From: Paenibacillus lycopersici
GTDB lineage: Bacteria; Bacillota; Bacilli; Paenibacillales; Paenibacillaceae
Direction: 5' to 3'
DNA length: 64,000 bases
NCBI RefSeq assembly: GCF_010119935.1
Contig: NZ_CP048209.1
Coordinates: 6,360,001 to 6,424,000 of the forward strand
The notes under the pieces are model-generated. The model was given only the letters and a program-made list of their open reading frames with translations, made no database searches and was not told the origin of the DNA. Shown in pieces: positions 56,398-64,000 of this stretch (the first letter of the stretch is position 1; the number at the start of each line of letters is the position of its first letter). Both the position numbers and the translations under genes were made by a program.

Positions 56398-57443
56398 CCG
56401 AATACCTCCATGTAATCGCCGTTGGCCCGGTCGAAATCGTCCTTGCGTCCGATATCGATCCAGTACTCCCGTATCGGAAATACCGATGTATTGCATTCGC
56501 GCTTAATCGCCTCTTCAAATAATGTCGGCATATCGTAGAACGTATCCTGCGGAATCAATTGAACGAGCTCCGGATCGATAACGTAGATCCCGCCGTTGAC
56601 AAAAAATTTCTGCAGCGGCTTCTCTTCGATTCCCCGCAGTTTATGGCTCTCCACTTGGACGACGCCATACGGGATTTGGAACTCGTATTCCCGTACGCAC
56701 ATGGTCGCCTTGGACTTTGTCTCCACGTGGAAATCGACCAGCTGGCGAAAATTCACTTTGGTCAGCAAGTCGCCGTTCATGACAATTACCGGCAGACCGG
56801 CCGTTTCCGGAAGCAGACTCAGCGCGCCGGCCGTACCCAATCGCTTTCCCTCGTGCAGATAACGAATTTCCACGCCCCATTTCGAACCGTCGCCGAAGTA
56901 GTCGCGAATCATATCCGCTCTATAATTGACGGCGATGTAGAACCGATGAAACCCGCTCGAAATAAAGCTTTCGAGAATGACCTCCATGATCGGTTTGGTG
57001 CCGACCTTCAGCAGCGGCTTCGGGCAATCCTTCGTCAGCTCTCCGAGTCTCGCCCCGAGCCCTCCGGCCATCAGCACAACCCAGTTATCCCGGCTGTTTC
57101 GTTGATGCAATTGATCGATCAGCTCGAGCCGAACGATGCGCCCCTCCTCGTCCAGCACGGGGAATTGACGCAAATTCAAATATTGCATCACGCTCAGAAT
57201 CATATCCCGGTCCATGTCCAGCCGGGCCGTTCTCGGCTCCCGATTCATCACTTGCGCTACGGGGGCGTCAAGACCGATGCCGCGCAGAATGCCCCTGCGA
57301 ACGTCGCCGTCCGTCACGGTGCCCAGCAGGCGGCGTTCTTCATCCACGACAAGCGCGATCTGTACCGAGCCGCGGTCGATAATCTGAAGAGCTTCCAATA
57401 TTGTCGCGAGCGGAGAAACAAAGATGTTTTCAATAGCTATCAT
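56394..57443 (-). CDS. Nucleotidyltransferase with N-terminal CBS pair (PtmE-like)
   Basis: 349 aa. Two CBS motifs in the first ~115 residues (LLGTVTDGDVRRGIL, MQYLNLRQFPVLDEEG) precede a sugar-1-phosphate nucleotidyltransferase domain: VLMAGGLGARLGELTKDCPK (NTP site), NGDLLTKVNF and YWIDIGRKDDFDRAN. In Campylobacter the homologue PtmE makes GDP-GlcN-type precursors for legionaminic acid. CBS domains suggest control by an adenine nucleotide. It overlaps the end of the epimerase gene by 14 nt. Confidence 0.87.
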   Translation of the reverse strand: MIAIENIFVSPLATILEALQIIDRGSVQIALVVDEERRLLGTVTDGDVRRGILRGIGLDAPVAQVMNREPRTARLDMDRDMILSVMQYLNLRQFPVLDEEGRIVRLELIDQLHQRNSRDNWVVLMAGGLGARLGELTKDCPKPLLKVGTKPIMEVILESFISSGFHRFYIAVNYRADMIRDYFGDGSKWGVEIRYLHEGKRLGTAGALSLLPETAGLPVIVMNGDLLTKVNFRQLVDFHVETKSKATMCVREYEFQIPYGVVQVESHKLRGIEEKPLQKFFVNGGIYVIDPELVQLIPQDTFYDMPTLFEEAIKRECNTSVFPIREYWIDIGRKDDFDRANGDYMEVFG

Positions 57444-58608
57444 CGCGAGCTCCCCTGTAAAAAGTTTTGTGCATCCCTTGATAGTCGGCCAGACACGCTT
57501 TCATCCGCTGCACGATTTGCACGGCCGTTCCGTCCGAATCGTACGGATTTGCCGCGCTTCTCACCAGTTCCTTGTACGCTTCCGAGCCGACTCGGTCCAG
57601 CGCGGCTACGATCTCGTCTTTGTCCGGGCTGCAGTGAATGACCGTATCGGCGCAGATCCGTCCGCGCTGGCGGTTGCCGATGTTGATCGACCCCACTTGG
57701 AGGCTCGGCACTTCCACAACCCCGCTGGAAGAGTTCCCCACCATCGCGACGCAGTACGATACCAGGCTCAGAAAGCGGACATAGCCGAGGGAGGCAAAAG
57801 CGCAGCTGCGGTGCGCATTATCGGCGATGAAAGCATCGATCATCCGATTAATGCTCGCACTGCCGCTATCGGCATTCGGCCGCGTAAACACGATTTGATA
57901 GCCTGGACGCTCGTTCAACGCTGCAAGCAGCTCGCCGAACTGCCGCTCCGAATCGTTCTCCAGCGTCGTCGGATGAAAGGTCACCTGCAATAGCCGATCC
58001 CCGATCGCGATGCCCAGATCCTGCTCAAGCTGTGCTTTCGTCCATCGCTTCAGCCGTTTAATGTTCGCAATGCCCAAGTCACCGACGTTGAACACCCGCC
58101 GAGGCGATTCTCCCAACTGAATGACGCGGTCGCGATAGGCTTCGGTAGACGTGAAATGCAAATAGGAGAGCTTCGAAACCGCATGCCGAATGTACTCGTC
58201 ATACGCCCCTTCGGAAACTTCGCCCCCGGAGATATGCGCAATCGGTATTCTCAGGACGACGCAGGCCCCAGCAATGGGCAGCAGCTCGTACCTGTCGCCC
58301 AGCAGAACGACCATATCCGGCGCCAATTCGACAATCGCTTGTCCGATCCCGGAGCTGGCCGCGGCCATCGTCGTTAGCACCTGCGCATCCTCGCCGCCTT
58401 GATAAATGGGAATCTTACGAGTGATCGGCACCCCGTCGTCCTCGATTTCCTTATAGGTGAGGCCGAACTCCGGCTCCAGATGCGTCCCGGTTGCGATCAG
58501 CTGCAGTTCGCATTCGGGATCGTCCTGAATCTGCTTGATCACCGAGCTCAGCAGTCCGTATTCCGCTCTGGTAGCCGTAATGACGCATAGCTTATACCGT
58601 CTGGTCAT
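57430..58608 (-). CDS. Hydrolysing NDP-sugar 2-epimerase (LegG/NeuC-like)
   Basis: 392 aa. Removes the nucleotide while inverting C-2 to give the 6-carbon precursor (2,4-diacetamido-mannose type) for the next condensation. Family marks: CVITATRAEYGLLSSVI, LLGDRYELLPIAGA, HISGGEVSEGAYDEYIRHA, QVTFHPTTLE and VGNSSSGVVEVPSLQVGSIN. It overlaps the synthase gene by 4 nt. Whether it takes a GDP- or UDP-sugar cannot be read off; the PtmE-like neighbour points to GDP. Confidence 0.9.
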   Translation of the reverse strand: MTRRYKLCVITATRAEYGLLSSVIKQIQDDPECELQLIATGTHLEPEFGLTYKEIEDDGVPITRKIPIYQGGEDAQVLTTMAAASSGIGQAIVELAPDMVVLLGDRYELLPIAGACVVLRIPIAHISGGEVSEGAYDEYIRHAVSKLSYLHFTSTEAYRDRVIQLGESPRRVFNVGDLGIANIKRLKRWTKAQLEQDLGIAIGDRLLQVTFHPTTLENDSERQFGELLAALNERPGYQIVFTRPNADSGSASINRMIDAFIADNAHRSCAFASLGYVRFLSLVSYCVAMVGNSSSGVVEVPSLQVGSINIGNRQRGRICADTVIHCSPDKDEIVAALDRVGSEAYKELVRSAANPYDSDGTAVQIVQRMKACLADYQGMHKTFYRGARDDSY

Positions 58609-59603
58609 AGTTCAATGAGCTCGTCTTCTTCGAAGTCCCGCTTCGCCGTACGGCCCAGCACCTCGTACCACTTCATCGGAGAAATGCCCGTGCCCGGCCG
58701 CTTCGTCGTCATATTTTCGGGCGTGAATGGTTCGCCGTATAAAATACGCTTCGACGCCACGATGCTTTTGCGCGCGACCGCGATATTCTCTCGCTCCGAT
58801 GCCGTCACATGCTTGGCATCGCTTCCCAGCGCCAGCTCGATATTCCGGATCGCCTGCACCATGCTGCAGAGCTCCGCAGGCTCCAGGCTTGCTTTGTGGT
58901 CGGGGCCTTCCATGTCCCGGCTTAACGTAAAATGCTTCTCGATGATTTCGGCCCCCATCGCCACCGCGGCAATCGGCACCTCGATGCCGAGCGAATGGTC
59001 GGAGAGGCCGGTCTGTACGCCGAAGCGCTCTTGAATCGTCCGCATCGCCCGCAGGTTCACATCCTGCATCGGCGTCGGGTATTGCGTGTTGCAATGAAGT
59101 ACCGACAGATTGCGGTTGCCCTTGCTGCCCAAGATGCGAATCGCATCCTCGATTTCTTCCATCTCGCACATGCCCGTCGAGAGAATGACGGGACAAGCAT
59201 GCTCCGCGATGACTTCCAGGAACGGCAAATTCGTAATTTCGCCGGACGGGACTTTGACCATATCGACACCGATGGAGTAGAGAAACTTCGCGCTCTCGAT
59301 ATCGAACGGCGTCGACATGAAGCCGATGCCCTTCTGCTCGCAATACCGCTTGAGCAGGACGAAATTCGCGAACGGAAACTCCAGCTTCTTCTCCATTTCC
59401 AACATCGACTCGTCTTCGCCGGTCGTTTCTTTCTGATAGTCGGCCTTAGGCGCGTGCTTGGAGATGACATTCTCGCTCTTCCACGTCTGGAATTTCACGT
59501 AATCCGCGCCGGCCTCCGCCGCAACGTCAATCAGCCGATACGCCAAATCCATGTCGCCGTTATGATTGACGCCGGCCTCCGCAATAATCAATACTTGTTT
59601 CAT
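58605..59603 (-). CDS. Nonulosonic acid synthase (LegI/NeuB-like)
   Basis: Condenses the hexosamine with phosphoenolpyruvate to a nine-carbon acid. 332 aa. TIM barrel with IIAEAGVNHNGDMDLAYRL, DYVKFQTWKSE, MVKVPSGEITNLPFLE, LHCNTQYPTP, LSDHSLGIEVPIAAVAMGA and EKHFTLSRDMEGPDHKAS. The C-terminal SAF antifreeze-like domain (MTTKRPGTGISPMKWYEVLG) is present. Metal-binding His residues are in place. The reading legionaminic rather than sialic rests on the LegB and LegC neighbours. Confidence 0.92.
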   Translation of the reverse strand: MKQVLIIAEAGVNHNGDMDLAYRLIDVAAEAGADYVKFQTWKSENVISKHAPKADYQKETTGEDESMLEMEKKLEFPFANFVLLKRYCEQKGIGFMSTPFDIESAKFLYSIGVDMVKVPSGEITNLPFLEVIAEHACPVILSTGMCEMEEIEDAIRILGSKGNRNLSVLHCNTQYPTPMQDVNLRAMRTIQERFGVQTGLSDHSLGIEVPIAAVAMGAEIIEKHFTLSRDMEGPDHKASLEPAELCSMVQAIRNIELALGSDAKHVTASERENIAVARKSIVASKRILYGEPFTPENMTTKRPGTGISPMKWYEVLGRTAKRDFEEDELIEL

Positions 59604-59623
59604 GCTGTCGCAGCCCCTCTTAA

Positions 59624-60685
59624 TTAAGCTCGATATTGAATCATATGTTGGTTGGCCGGATTGAAATGGACATCCGATGCTGCGCGAATGTTCAGCAGTT
59701 TCGAATAGCCGTCTTCACAGAAAATCGTTCGCCCGATATAGAAATCGGCCAAGCCCTGCTTATTGAACGACCTCTTGAAAGCGAACAGGCTGTCTTCGGC
59801 CGCTACGCCGCCGCCGAGATGAAACGCTTGAAAGCCGTTATCGGCCCCCCAGCAAGCAGCCGTATATAGAAGCAGATTGTTAGGCGCCAAGTGCATATAT
59901 TCTCTTCGGGAAGCCGACAGATGATAATGCATTTTATCCGCGCTGTGCATGATGATGGCGGAGCTTGCAATCTCATCCCCGAGCCATGCGCTGAACAGCG
60001 AGCAGTTCCCTTCCAGACTCGCGAATGTATCCGCGAAGAACGCTGCATTGAAGTAATAGTAGTCCGATGCCCGATTCCGGTCCATAGTCCCCCGGTACAG
60101 CTCCACGAAGACGGCCTTCGCGGCGTCGCTGTTGTCGATCTTGATCTGGATCCCGTTCTTTTCTGCCTTTCTTATCATATTTCGGTTTTTTGCGTCCAAA
60201 TTTGAAGCAATCACCTGACGATCCGACGTATCGATTACGACGGTGTGCTTCAATCTGCGCAAATCGCAATACGATTCGAACAAAGACTGGTTTTGCAGCA
60301 GCGGGTGAAACCGGATAAACTGGGAAACGACCCGCTGCTCCCGGCAGTAACGGATTAGCTGCCGGAAGAAATCGGCGACCTCGCGAAGATCCTGCCCCTC
60401 CGTCAACGGGCCCCCATAGCCGTACGGCGTCGACCAATCGAAATATTCGCCCCGTTGCACGTGACCGTCGAATTCGGCCGTATCCGCAATATCGCTCTGC
60501 TGCACGACGTAGCACAGCCGCATGTCGTCTCCTTGGTAATATAACAAAAGCGGCTCACCGTCGTTCGTATGACGGAAAGCCGAAACGTATTCGTTCAGAT
60601 AGTAAGTGTCGTATGCCGCGAACGATTTCACGATGCAATTCCACTTCGTTCGCTCTTCAAAGCCAATACATTCGAGATGCCCCAT
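59624..60685 (-). CDS. FemAB/GNAT-like acyltransferase (Acetyltransf_6 type)
   Basis: 353 aa, cytosolic. FYYYFNAAFFADTF-like hydrophobic stretch (DYYYFNAAFFADTF), NMIRKAEKNGIQIKI, LGDEIASSAIIMHSADKMHY and LYTAACWGADNGFQAFHLGG resemble the double GNAT fold of FemX-like and exopolysaccharide acyltransferases. It may attach an amino acid or acyl group to the sugar made by the operon. It lies between the methyltransferase and LegI genes, 20 nt before legI. Donor and acceptor unknown. Confidence 0.72.
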   Translation of the reverse strand: MGHLECIGFEERTKWNCIVKSFAAYDTYYLNEYVSAFRHTNDGEPLLLYYQGDDMRLCYVVQQSDIADTAEFDGHVQRGEYFDWSTPYGYGGPLTEGQDLREVADFFRQLIRYCREQRVVSQFIRFHPLLQNQSLFESYCDLRRLKHTVVIDTSDRQVIASNLDAKNRNMIRKAEKNGIQIKIDNSDAAKAVFVELYRGTMDRNRASDYYYFNAAFFADTFASLEGNCSLFSAWLGDEIASSAIIMHSADKMHYHLSASRREYMHLAPNNLLLYTAACWGADNGFQAFHLGGGVAAEDSLFAFKRSFNKQGLADFYIGRTIFCEDGYSKLLNIRAASDVHFNPANQHMIQYRA

Positions 60686-60703
60686 AATCGGTCTCCCTGA
60701 CGT

Positions 60704-61378
60704 TTATTTCTCGCTTTCTACCATGAAAAAGCCGACCTGCACCGTACCGCCGCGATCCGACCGGTCAAGCGAATCAATCTTCAGCCCTTTAAATCCCGCT
60801 TCCGTCCACAGCTCCACCAGCTCAACCCGATCAAAGAAGTGCGCGGTGCCGCGATGTGCCAACGCACCTTCCGTGATCTCCCTGTAGGTATGCTCTTCCA
60901 GCTTCTCCCCCGTACCGTATCCCGTCATTCCGACCTTGAACAGCCCCGTCGAGAACAGCTTGCCGCCGGGCTTCAGAACCCGGTAGCATTCCTTCAGAAT
61001 GGCGCGGATCGCATCCGTCGTATTCGCATAAATCATGGCCGAGTCGACAACTCCGTCAAAATAATCGCTCGGAAAAGGGATATCCGCCGCGTCGCCTACG
61101 CGCAAATCGGCAGCAAGCCCTTCATGTCCCAGCCTGTCGCTCGCTTTGCCGATTGCGATTCGGGAGCCGTCGAAGCCGCTGACGGCAAATCCTTCGCGTG
61201 CCATGTACCAGGTGACGGCGCCTGTACCGCATCCGGCGTCGAGCAGCTTGACCGAAGGGCGATCCAAGCGATAGAAATTACGGGCGACGAACCGCACGAC
61301 TTCCTCGGTCGGATATTTCCCCCACTCCATCTCGCTATGGATCTGCTCCCACATATTATCGAACGCCTTCATCTTCAT
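60704..61378 (-). CDS. SAM-dependent methyltransferase (class I)
   Basis: 224 aa. Motif I LLDAGCGTGAVTWYMAREGF, DLRVGDAADIPFPSDYFDGV (motif II region) and CYRVLKPGGKLFSTGLFK (motif III region). ATG with AGGGAG 8 nt upstream; that site overlaps the stop of the preceding gene. Probably methylates a sugar of the glycan made here. Substrate unknown. Confidence 0.85.
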   Translation of the reverse strand: MKMKAFDNMWEQIHSEMEWGKYPTEEVVRFVARNFYRLDRPSVKLLDAGCGTGAVTWYMAREGFAVSGFDGSRIAIGKASDRLGHEGLAADLRVGDAADIPFPSDYFDGVVDSAMIYANTTDAIRAILKECYRVLKPGGKLFSTGLFKVGMTGYGTGEKLEEHTYREITEGALAHRGTAHFFDRVELVELWTEAGFKGLKIDSLDRSDRGGTVQVGFFMVESEK

Positions 61379-61383
61379 CAATG

Positions 61384-62460
61384 TCACTCCCTGCTCTCTT
61401 CATATTCATTAACGATCTTCGCTATATAATTCATATCGGCATGCGTGTAGCGCTGATCAATAGGAATCGAAATAACATGCTCCGAAATTTCGCGGACCGC
61501 GCTCCATGCAAGCAGCCGCCGATCCGTAATCGGCCAATGCACCGGACAATAGATGCGGTTGCGGTTCAAATAGCCGCGAAACGCATTCCGATCGACGACA
61601 TAGAGCGGATAGAAGAACGGGCATTCCCCCTCCCCGTACATGCCGATCGCCGGCCGCACGAACCGGTTGTTCAAGCGCTCCGCCAGATAAGCCGCGTTGC
61701 CGCTGCGTATGCCGGCGGCGTTGCCGGCATGAAACGTGTCCAGTACCTGCCTGGAGAACGTTGAGATCGCCCCAACTTCAAGCTCTTGATCGATTCGATG
61801 TTCGGCGCCGACGAACAATTGACGGTAGAGCTCGTTCTCCTCGCTCAGGCCGTCCAGGTACAGTCCCTTCAGAAACATCCCCGCCGCCCTGGCATTGGCG
61901 AAAGAAGGCTCTGCTGCCGCCGGCTCGTCAGAGAGCTCGTTGTCCAAGCTGTACGCGACTCCGCCGTCCGGCAGGGCGAACCATTTGCGCAAGCTGGCGA
62001 CGCAGTAATCGCCGACCGTATGCAAGCTCGTGAGCAGACTGTGCGTGGTATCCTCGACAATGGCTACGGCACCTGCCGAGCATAATTCGCGGAGCTGCTG
62101 CAGATCATCCGTACTCTGAAGCGTCCCATAGTAATGCATCAGCAAAAAAACATCGGCCTCGCCGGAGAGCAGCTGCATTATCTCGTCCATGTCCATCGTG
62201 AAGTCTGTACGGATGGTGTAGAACATGACCGCATAATTCTCTCGCTCGAACGCGTCGATGACCGATTGGCATATGTATGACGGGAGCAGCGCCCGCTTGC
62301 CCTTGATTTGCCGCAGGACGCTGCGAATGGCGCTTCTCCCGTTCTTATAGAATGCGGTGCGGTACGGCTGCAACCTGTCTATGAGCGTATCCGCTTGGGG
62401 CGCAAGGAGCGCGGCATCCAGCGCAAACTCGCTGCCGATCTCATACCTGTCCTCTCTCAT
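61384..62460 (-). CDS. Divergent DegT-like PLP-fold protein
   Basis: 358 aa, type I aminotransferase fold. RALLPSYICQSVIDAFERE and AVAIVEDTTHSLLTSLHTVG (cofactor Asp) are family-like. The candidate Schiff-base lysine is in ASLRKWFALPDGG, a context unlike the SFxPTKN motif of sugar aminotransferases. This RKWF form occurs in DegT-like proteins of unknown role near surface-glycan genes. It starts 2 nt after the LegC stop, so it is co-transcribed. It may be a true aminotransferase on an unusual substrate; I cannot say which. Confidence 0.7.
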   Translation of the reverse strand: MREDRYEIGSEFALDAALLAPQADTLIDRLQPYRTAFYKNGRSAIRSVLRQIKGKRALLPSYICQSVIDAFERENYAVMFYTIRTDFTMDMDEIMQLLSGEADVFLLMHYYGTLQSTDDLQQLRELCSAGAVAIVEDTTHSLLTSLHTVGDYCVASLRKWFALPDGGVAYSLDNELSDEPAAAEPSFANARAAGMFLKGLYLDGLSEENELYRQLFVGAEHRIDQELEVGAISTFSRQVLDTFHAGNAAGIRSGNAAYLAERLNNRFVRPAIGMYGEGECPFFYPLYVVDRNAFRGYLNRNRIYCPVHWPITDRRLLAWSAVREISEHVISIPIDQRYTHADMNYIAKIVNEYEESRE

Positions 62461-62462
62461 CG

Positions 62463-63647
62463 CTATCCCTCTTTCAAGACGGCAGGTCCGCTAGGCAGGT
62501 TAATAAGCTGCTTATGCAGCTTCTCGGTAACGGGCAGCAACATGCGCGGGCAATCCCGATACATCGGGAGCTCGTGCAGCGGCGTCCACACCGGTCTTGC
62601 CAGGAAGCCCGCTTCGTTCGTCAAGCGCAGTATTTCATCTCTGACCGCCTCGTCGGCCTGCTCGATTATGATCGCGTTCAACCAATAATTGCTGGTCGCA
62701 TACGCCGGCTCTTCGAGAAATTTCAAACCCGGCAGCTTCTGGAAGCGGTCTCTGTACCTGTTCGCCAGCTGACGCTTCCGGATCAGAAATTCCGGAACCC
62801 GCTCCAGCTGCGCGCAGCCGAGCGCGGCGTTCAAGTTCGGCATACGGTAATTGTATCCGACGGCATCATGGTCGAAGGCCCACTTATGCGGCAGCTTGGC
62901 CGTTGTCGTCAAATGCTTCGCCTTCGCCGCCAGTGCTGAATTTTGCGTCAGAATCGCGCCGCCGCCGCCTGTAGTCATGATCTTGTTGCCGTTGAAGCTG
63001 ACGATGCCGAACTGACCGATCGTCCCCGTCGGAGTGCCCTTGTACAGCGATCCAAGCGATTCTGCGGCATCCTCGATCATGATGAGATTGAATCGCTCCG
63101 CGACCTCCACCAGTTTATCCAACTCTACGGGATGGCCGAACGTATGCATCGGGACGACGGCGCGAATCCGCTTGCCCGTTAATCGGTTATAGGTCCCGCC
63201 GTCGCTTCTGCGCTCGCCGATTTCGCTCAAGTACGCGTCCAATCGAGCTGCATCCAGTCCCAGATTAGCAGCGGACACCTCGACGAAATGCGGGATTGCA
63301 TGACAGTGTGCGATCGCATTGGCGGTCGCCACGAAGGTAAGCGACGGAACGAGTATCTCCTCGTCCGGCTGCACGCCGGCTAACAGCAGCGCGATGTGGA
63401 GCGCGGCGGTGCCGTTCACGACGGCGACCGCATGCTTGGATCCCGTAAAGGATGCGAGTTCTCCCTCCAACCGGTCCACGAAGCGCCCGGCCGACGAGAC
63501 CCAGCCGGTATCCAGGCACTCCTTCACGTACAGCCATTCGTTGCCGGCGAACTCCGGCTCATGCAGCGGGAGAACGGCTCCCGTATTACCCGACAGCTCC
63601 CGTATGACGTCCACGACTGCTTGTCCTAATGAGCGAGCTTCTTCCAT
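62463..63647 (-). CDS. LegC-family NDP-4-keto-sugar aminotransferase
   Basis: 394 aa. Aminates C-4 of the 4-keto-6-deoxy sugar made by LegB. Family marks: LHEPEFAGNEWLYVKECLDT, GWVSSAGRFVDRLE, NGTAALHIALLLAGV, MIEDAAESLGSLYKGTPTGT and cofactor Lys in VSFNGNKIMTTGGGGA; AVGYNYRMPNLNAALG follows. The wide LegC-type N-terminus (TGWVSSAG) separates it from general DegT proteins. The ATG at MEEARS has GGAAGGAG 11 nt upstream. It follows the LegB gene by 32 nt. Confidence 0.88.
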   Translation of the reverse strand: MEEARSLGQAVVDVIRELSGNTGAVLPLHEPEFAGNEWLYVKECLDTGWVSSAGRFVDRLEGELASFTGSKHAVAVVNGTAALHIALLLAGVQPDEEILVPSLTFVATANAIAHCHAIPHFVEVSAANLGLDAARLDAYLSEIGERRSDGGTYNRLTGKRIRAVVPMHTFGHPVELDKLVEVAERFNLIMIEDAAESLGSLYKGTPTGTIGQFGIVSFNGNKIMTTGGGGAILTQNSALAAKAKHLTTTAKLPHKWAFDHDAVGYNYRMPNLNAALGCAQLERVPEFLIRKRQLANRYRDRFQKLPGLKFLEEPAYATSNYWLNAIIIEQADEAVRDEILRLTNEAGFLARPVWTPLHELPMYRDCPRMLLPVTEKLHKQLINLPSGPAVLKEG

Positions 63648-63679
63648 GATGAGAACGACTCCTTCCGTGCTTGCCCGAA

Positions 63680-64000
63680 TCAGATGGTATAGCCTGTTTT
63701 GTACCGCTTTATATTCGATGGCTCCGTAAACCATTCGATCGTCTTCCGCAGCCCGGCTTCCAGCCCGGCTTTGCCGGCATAGTCCGGCTTCCAGCCGATC
63801 AGCGTTTCCGCTTTCCGGTTGTCCGCCCACAGCCGTTCCACTTCGCTCTTCTCCGGACGAATCCGCTGCGCATCCATATCGAGCGCCGCGTTCGAATGCA
63901 TTAGCCTGGCAATCGTATGCGCGGTTTCCCCGATCGATATTTCGTAGTTGCTTCCGATATTGATCTCTTCGCCGATGCTTCGTTCCGACTCCAGAAAGGC
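63680..64000 (-). CDS. NAD-dependent 4,6-dehydratase LegB (C-terminal part, cut by window)
   Basis: Only the last 106 residues are in the window; the frame is open to the right edge. IGEEINIGSNYEISIGETAH, RIRPEKSEVERLWADNRKAE and LRKTIEWFTEPSN match the C-terminal substrate-binding part of LegB-type extended SDR dehydratases, which make the 4-keto-6-deoxy sugar nucleotide that LegC uses. The catalytic SYK/YxxxK part lies outside. Its presence directly before LegC is the main reason to call the pathway legionaminic. Confidence 0.82.
   Translation of the reverse strand, partial: AFLESERSIGEEINIGSNYEISIGETAHTIARLMHSNAALDMDAQRIRPEKSEVERLWADNRKAETLIGWKPDYAGKAGLEAGLRKTIEWFTEPSNIKRYKTGYTI

Overview
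The window looks like the chromosome of a spore-forming Firmicute of the Paenibacillaceae (Paenibacillus, Cohnella or a close relative). The core is GC-rich. AGGAGG-type ribosome sites, GTG/TTG starts, Bacillus-type promoters and LexA/ArgR operators are all visible. Conserved Bacillales blocks are pcrB-pcrA-ligA, ftsE-ftsX-ctpB-minJ-uvrB-uvrA and hpf-secA-prfB. The species assignment is inference; no rRNA is present. Nearly all genes lie on the minus strand.

Layout: (1) 1-9650, minus: a SARP/BTAD-like regulator, a membrane phosphatase fused to an RsbW-like kinase domain, an RsbV-like STAS protein, pcrB, pcrA with its own promoter, and a divergent ligA cut by the window edge. (2) 9889-16130: a fused two-domain U32 protein, a sugar-phosphate isomerase-like TIM barrel, a small membrane protein and a siroheme nitrite/sulfite reductase. 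(3) 16408-29360: uvrBA behind a LexA-type promoter, minJ, ctpB, an EnvC-like M23 protein, ftsX and ftsE on the minus strand, then a plus-strand VanW gene. An 11-bp tandem repeat follows. (4) 29676-38343: argC-J-B-D-F-G-H behind tandem ArgR boxes, with a MITE-like inverted repeat between argF and argG. (5) 38362-44058: a YitT-family protein, prfB with its programmed frameshift, secA and hpf.

(6) 44278-64000 is the accessory part, lying just upstream of hpf, where Bacillus subtilis keeps its hag-fliD-fliS-fliT flagellar genes. It has two gene sets. The first (44278-49511) is clearly AT-richer than its surroundings: TylF-type methyltransferase, FkbH-type HAD protein, acyl carrier protein, VOC protein, GNAT-like acyltransferase and NodB-type deacetylase. 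I read it as an ACP-based device that makes a small, probably methylated acyl group and hangs it on a glycan. The second (51260 to beyond 64000) is a tightly overlapping minus-strand operon: LegB, LegC, three genes of unknown role, LegI, LegG, a CBS-nucleotidyltransferase, an oxidoreductase, a CMP-sugar synthetase and an SDR. That is the gene kit for a legionaminic-acid-type nonulosonic acid. It ends with a dehydrogenase/aminotransferase/acetyltransferase trio typical of 2,3-diamino sugar nucleotides. Between the sets lie a cold-shock gene and a plus-strand GT2-TPR glycosyltransferase.

Taken together, region 6 is best explained as a surface-protein glycosylation island, with flagellin the likeliest target by position. 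No flagellin gene is visible in the window, so the target is inference.
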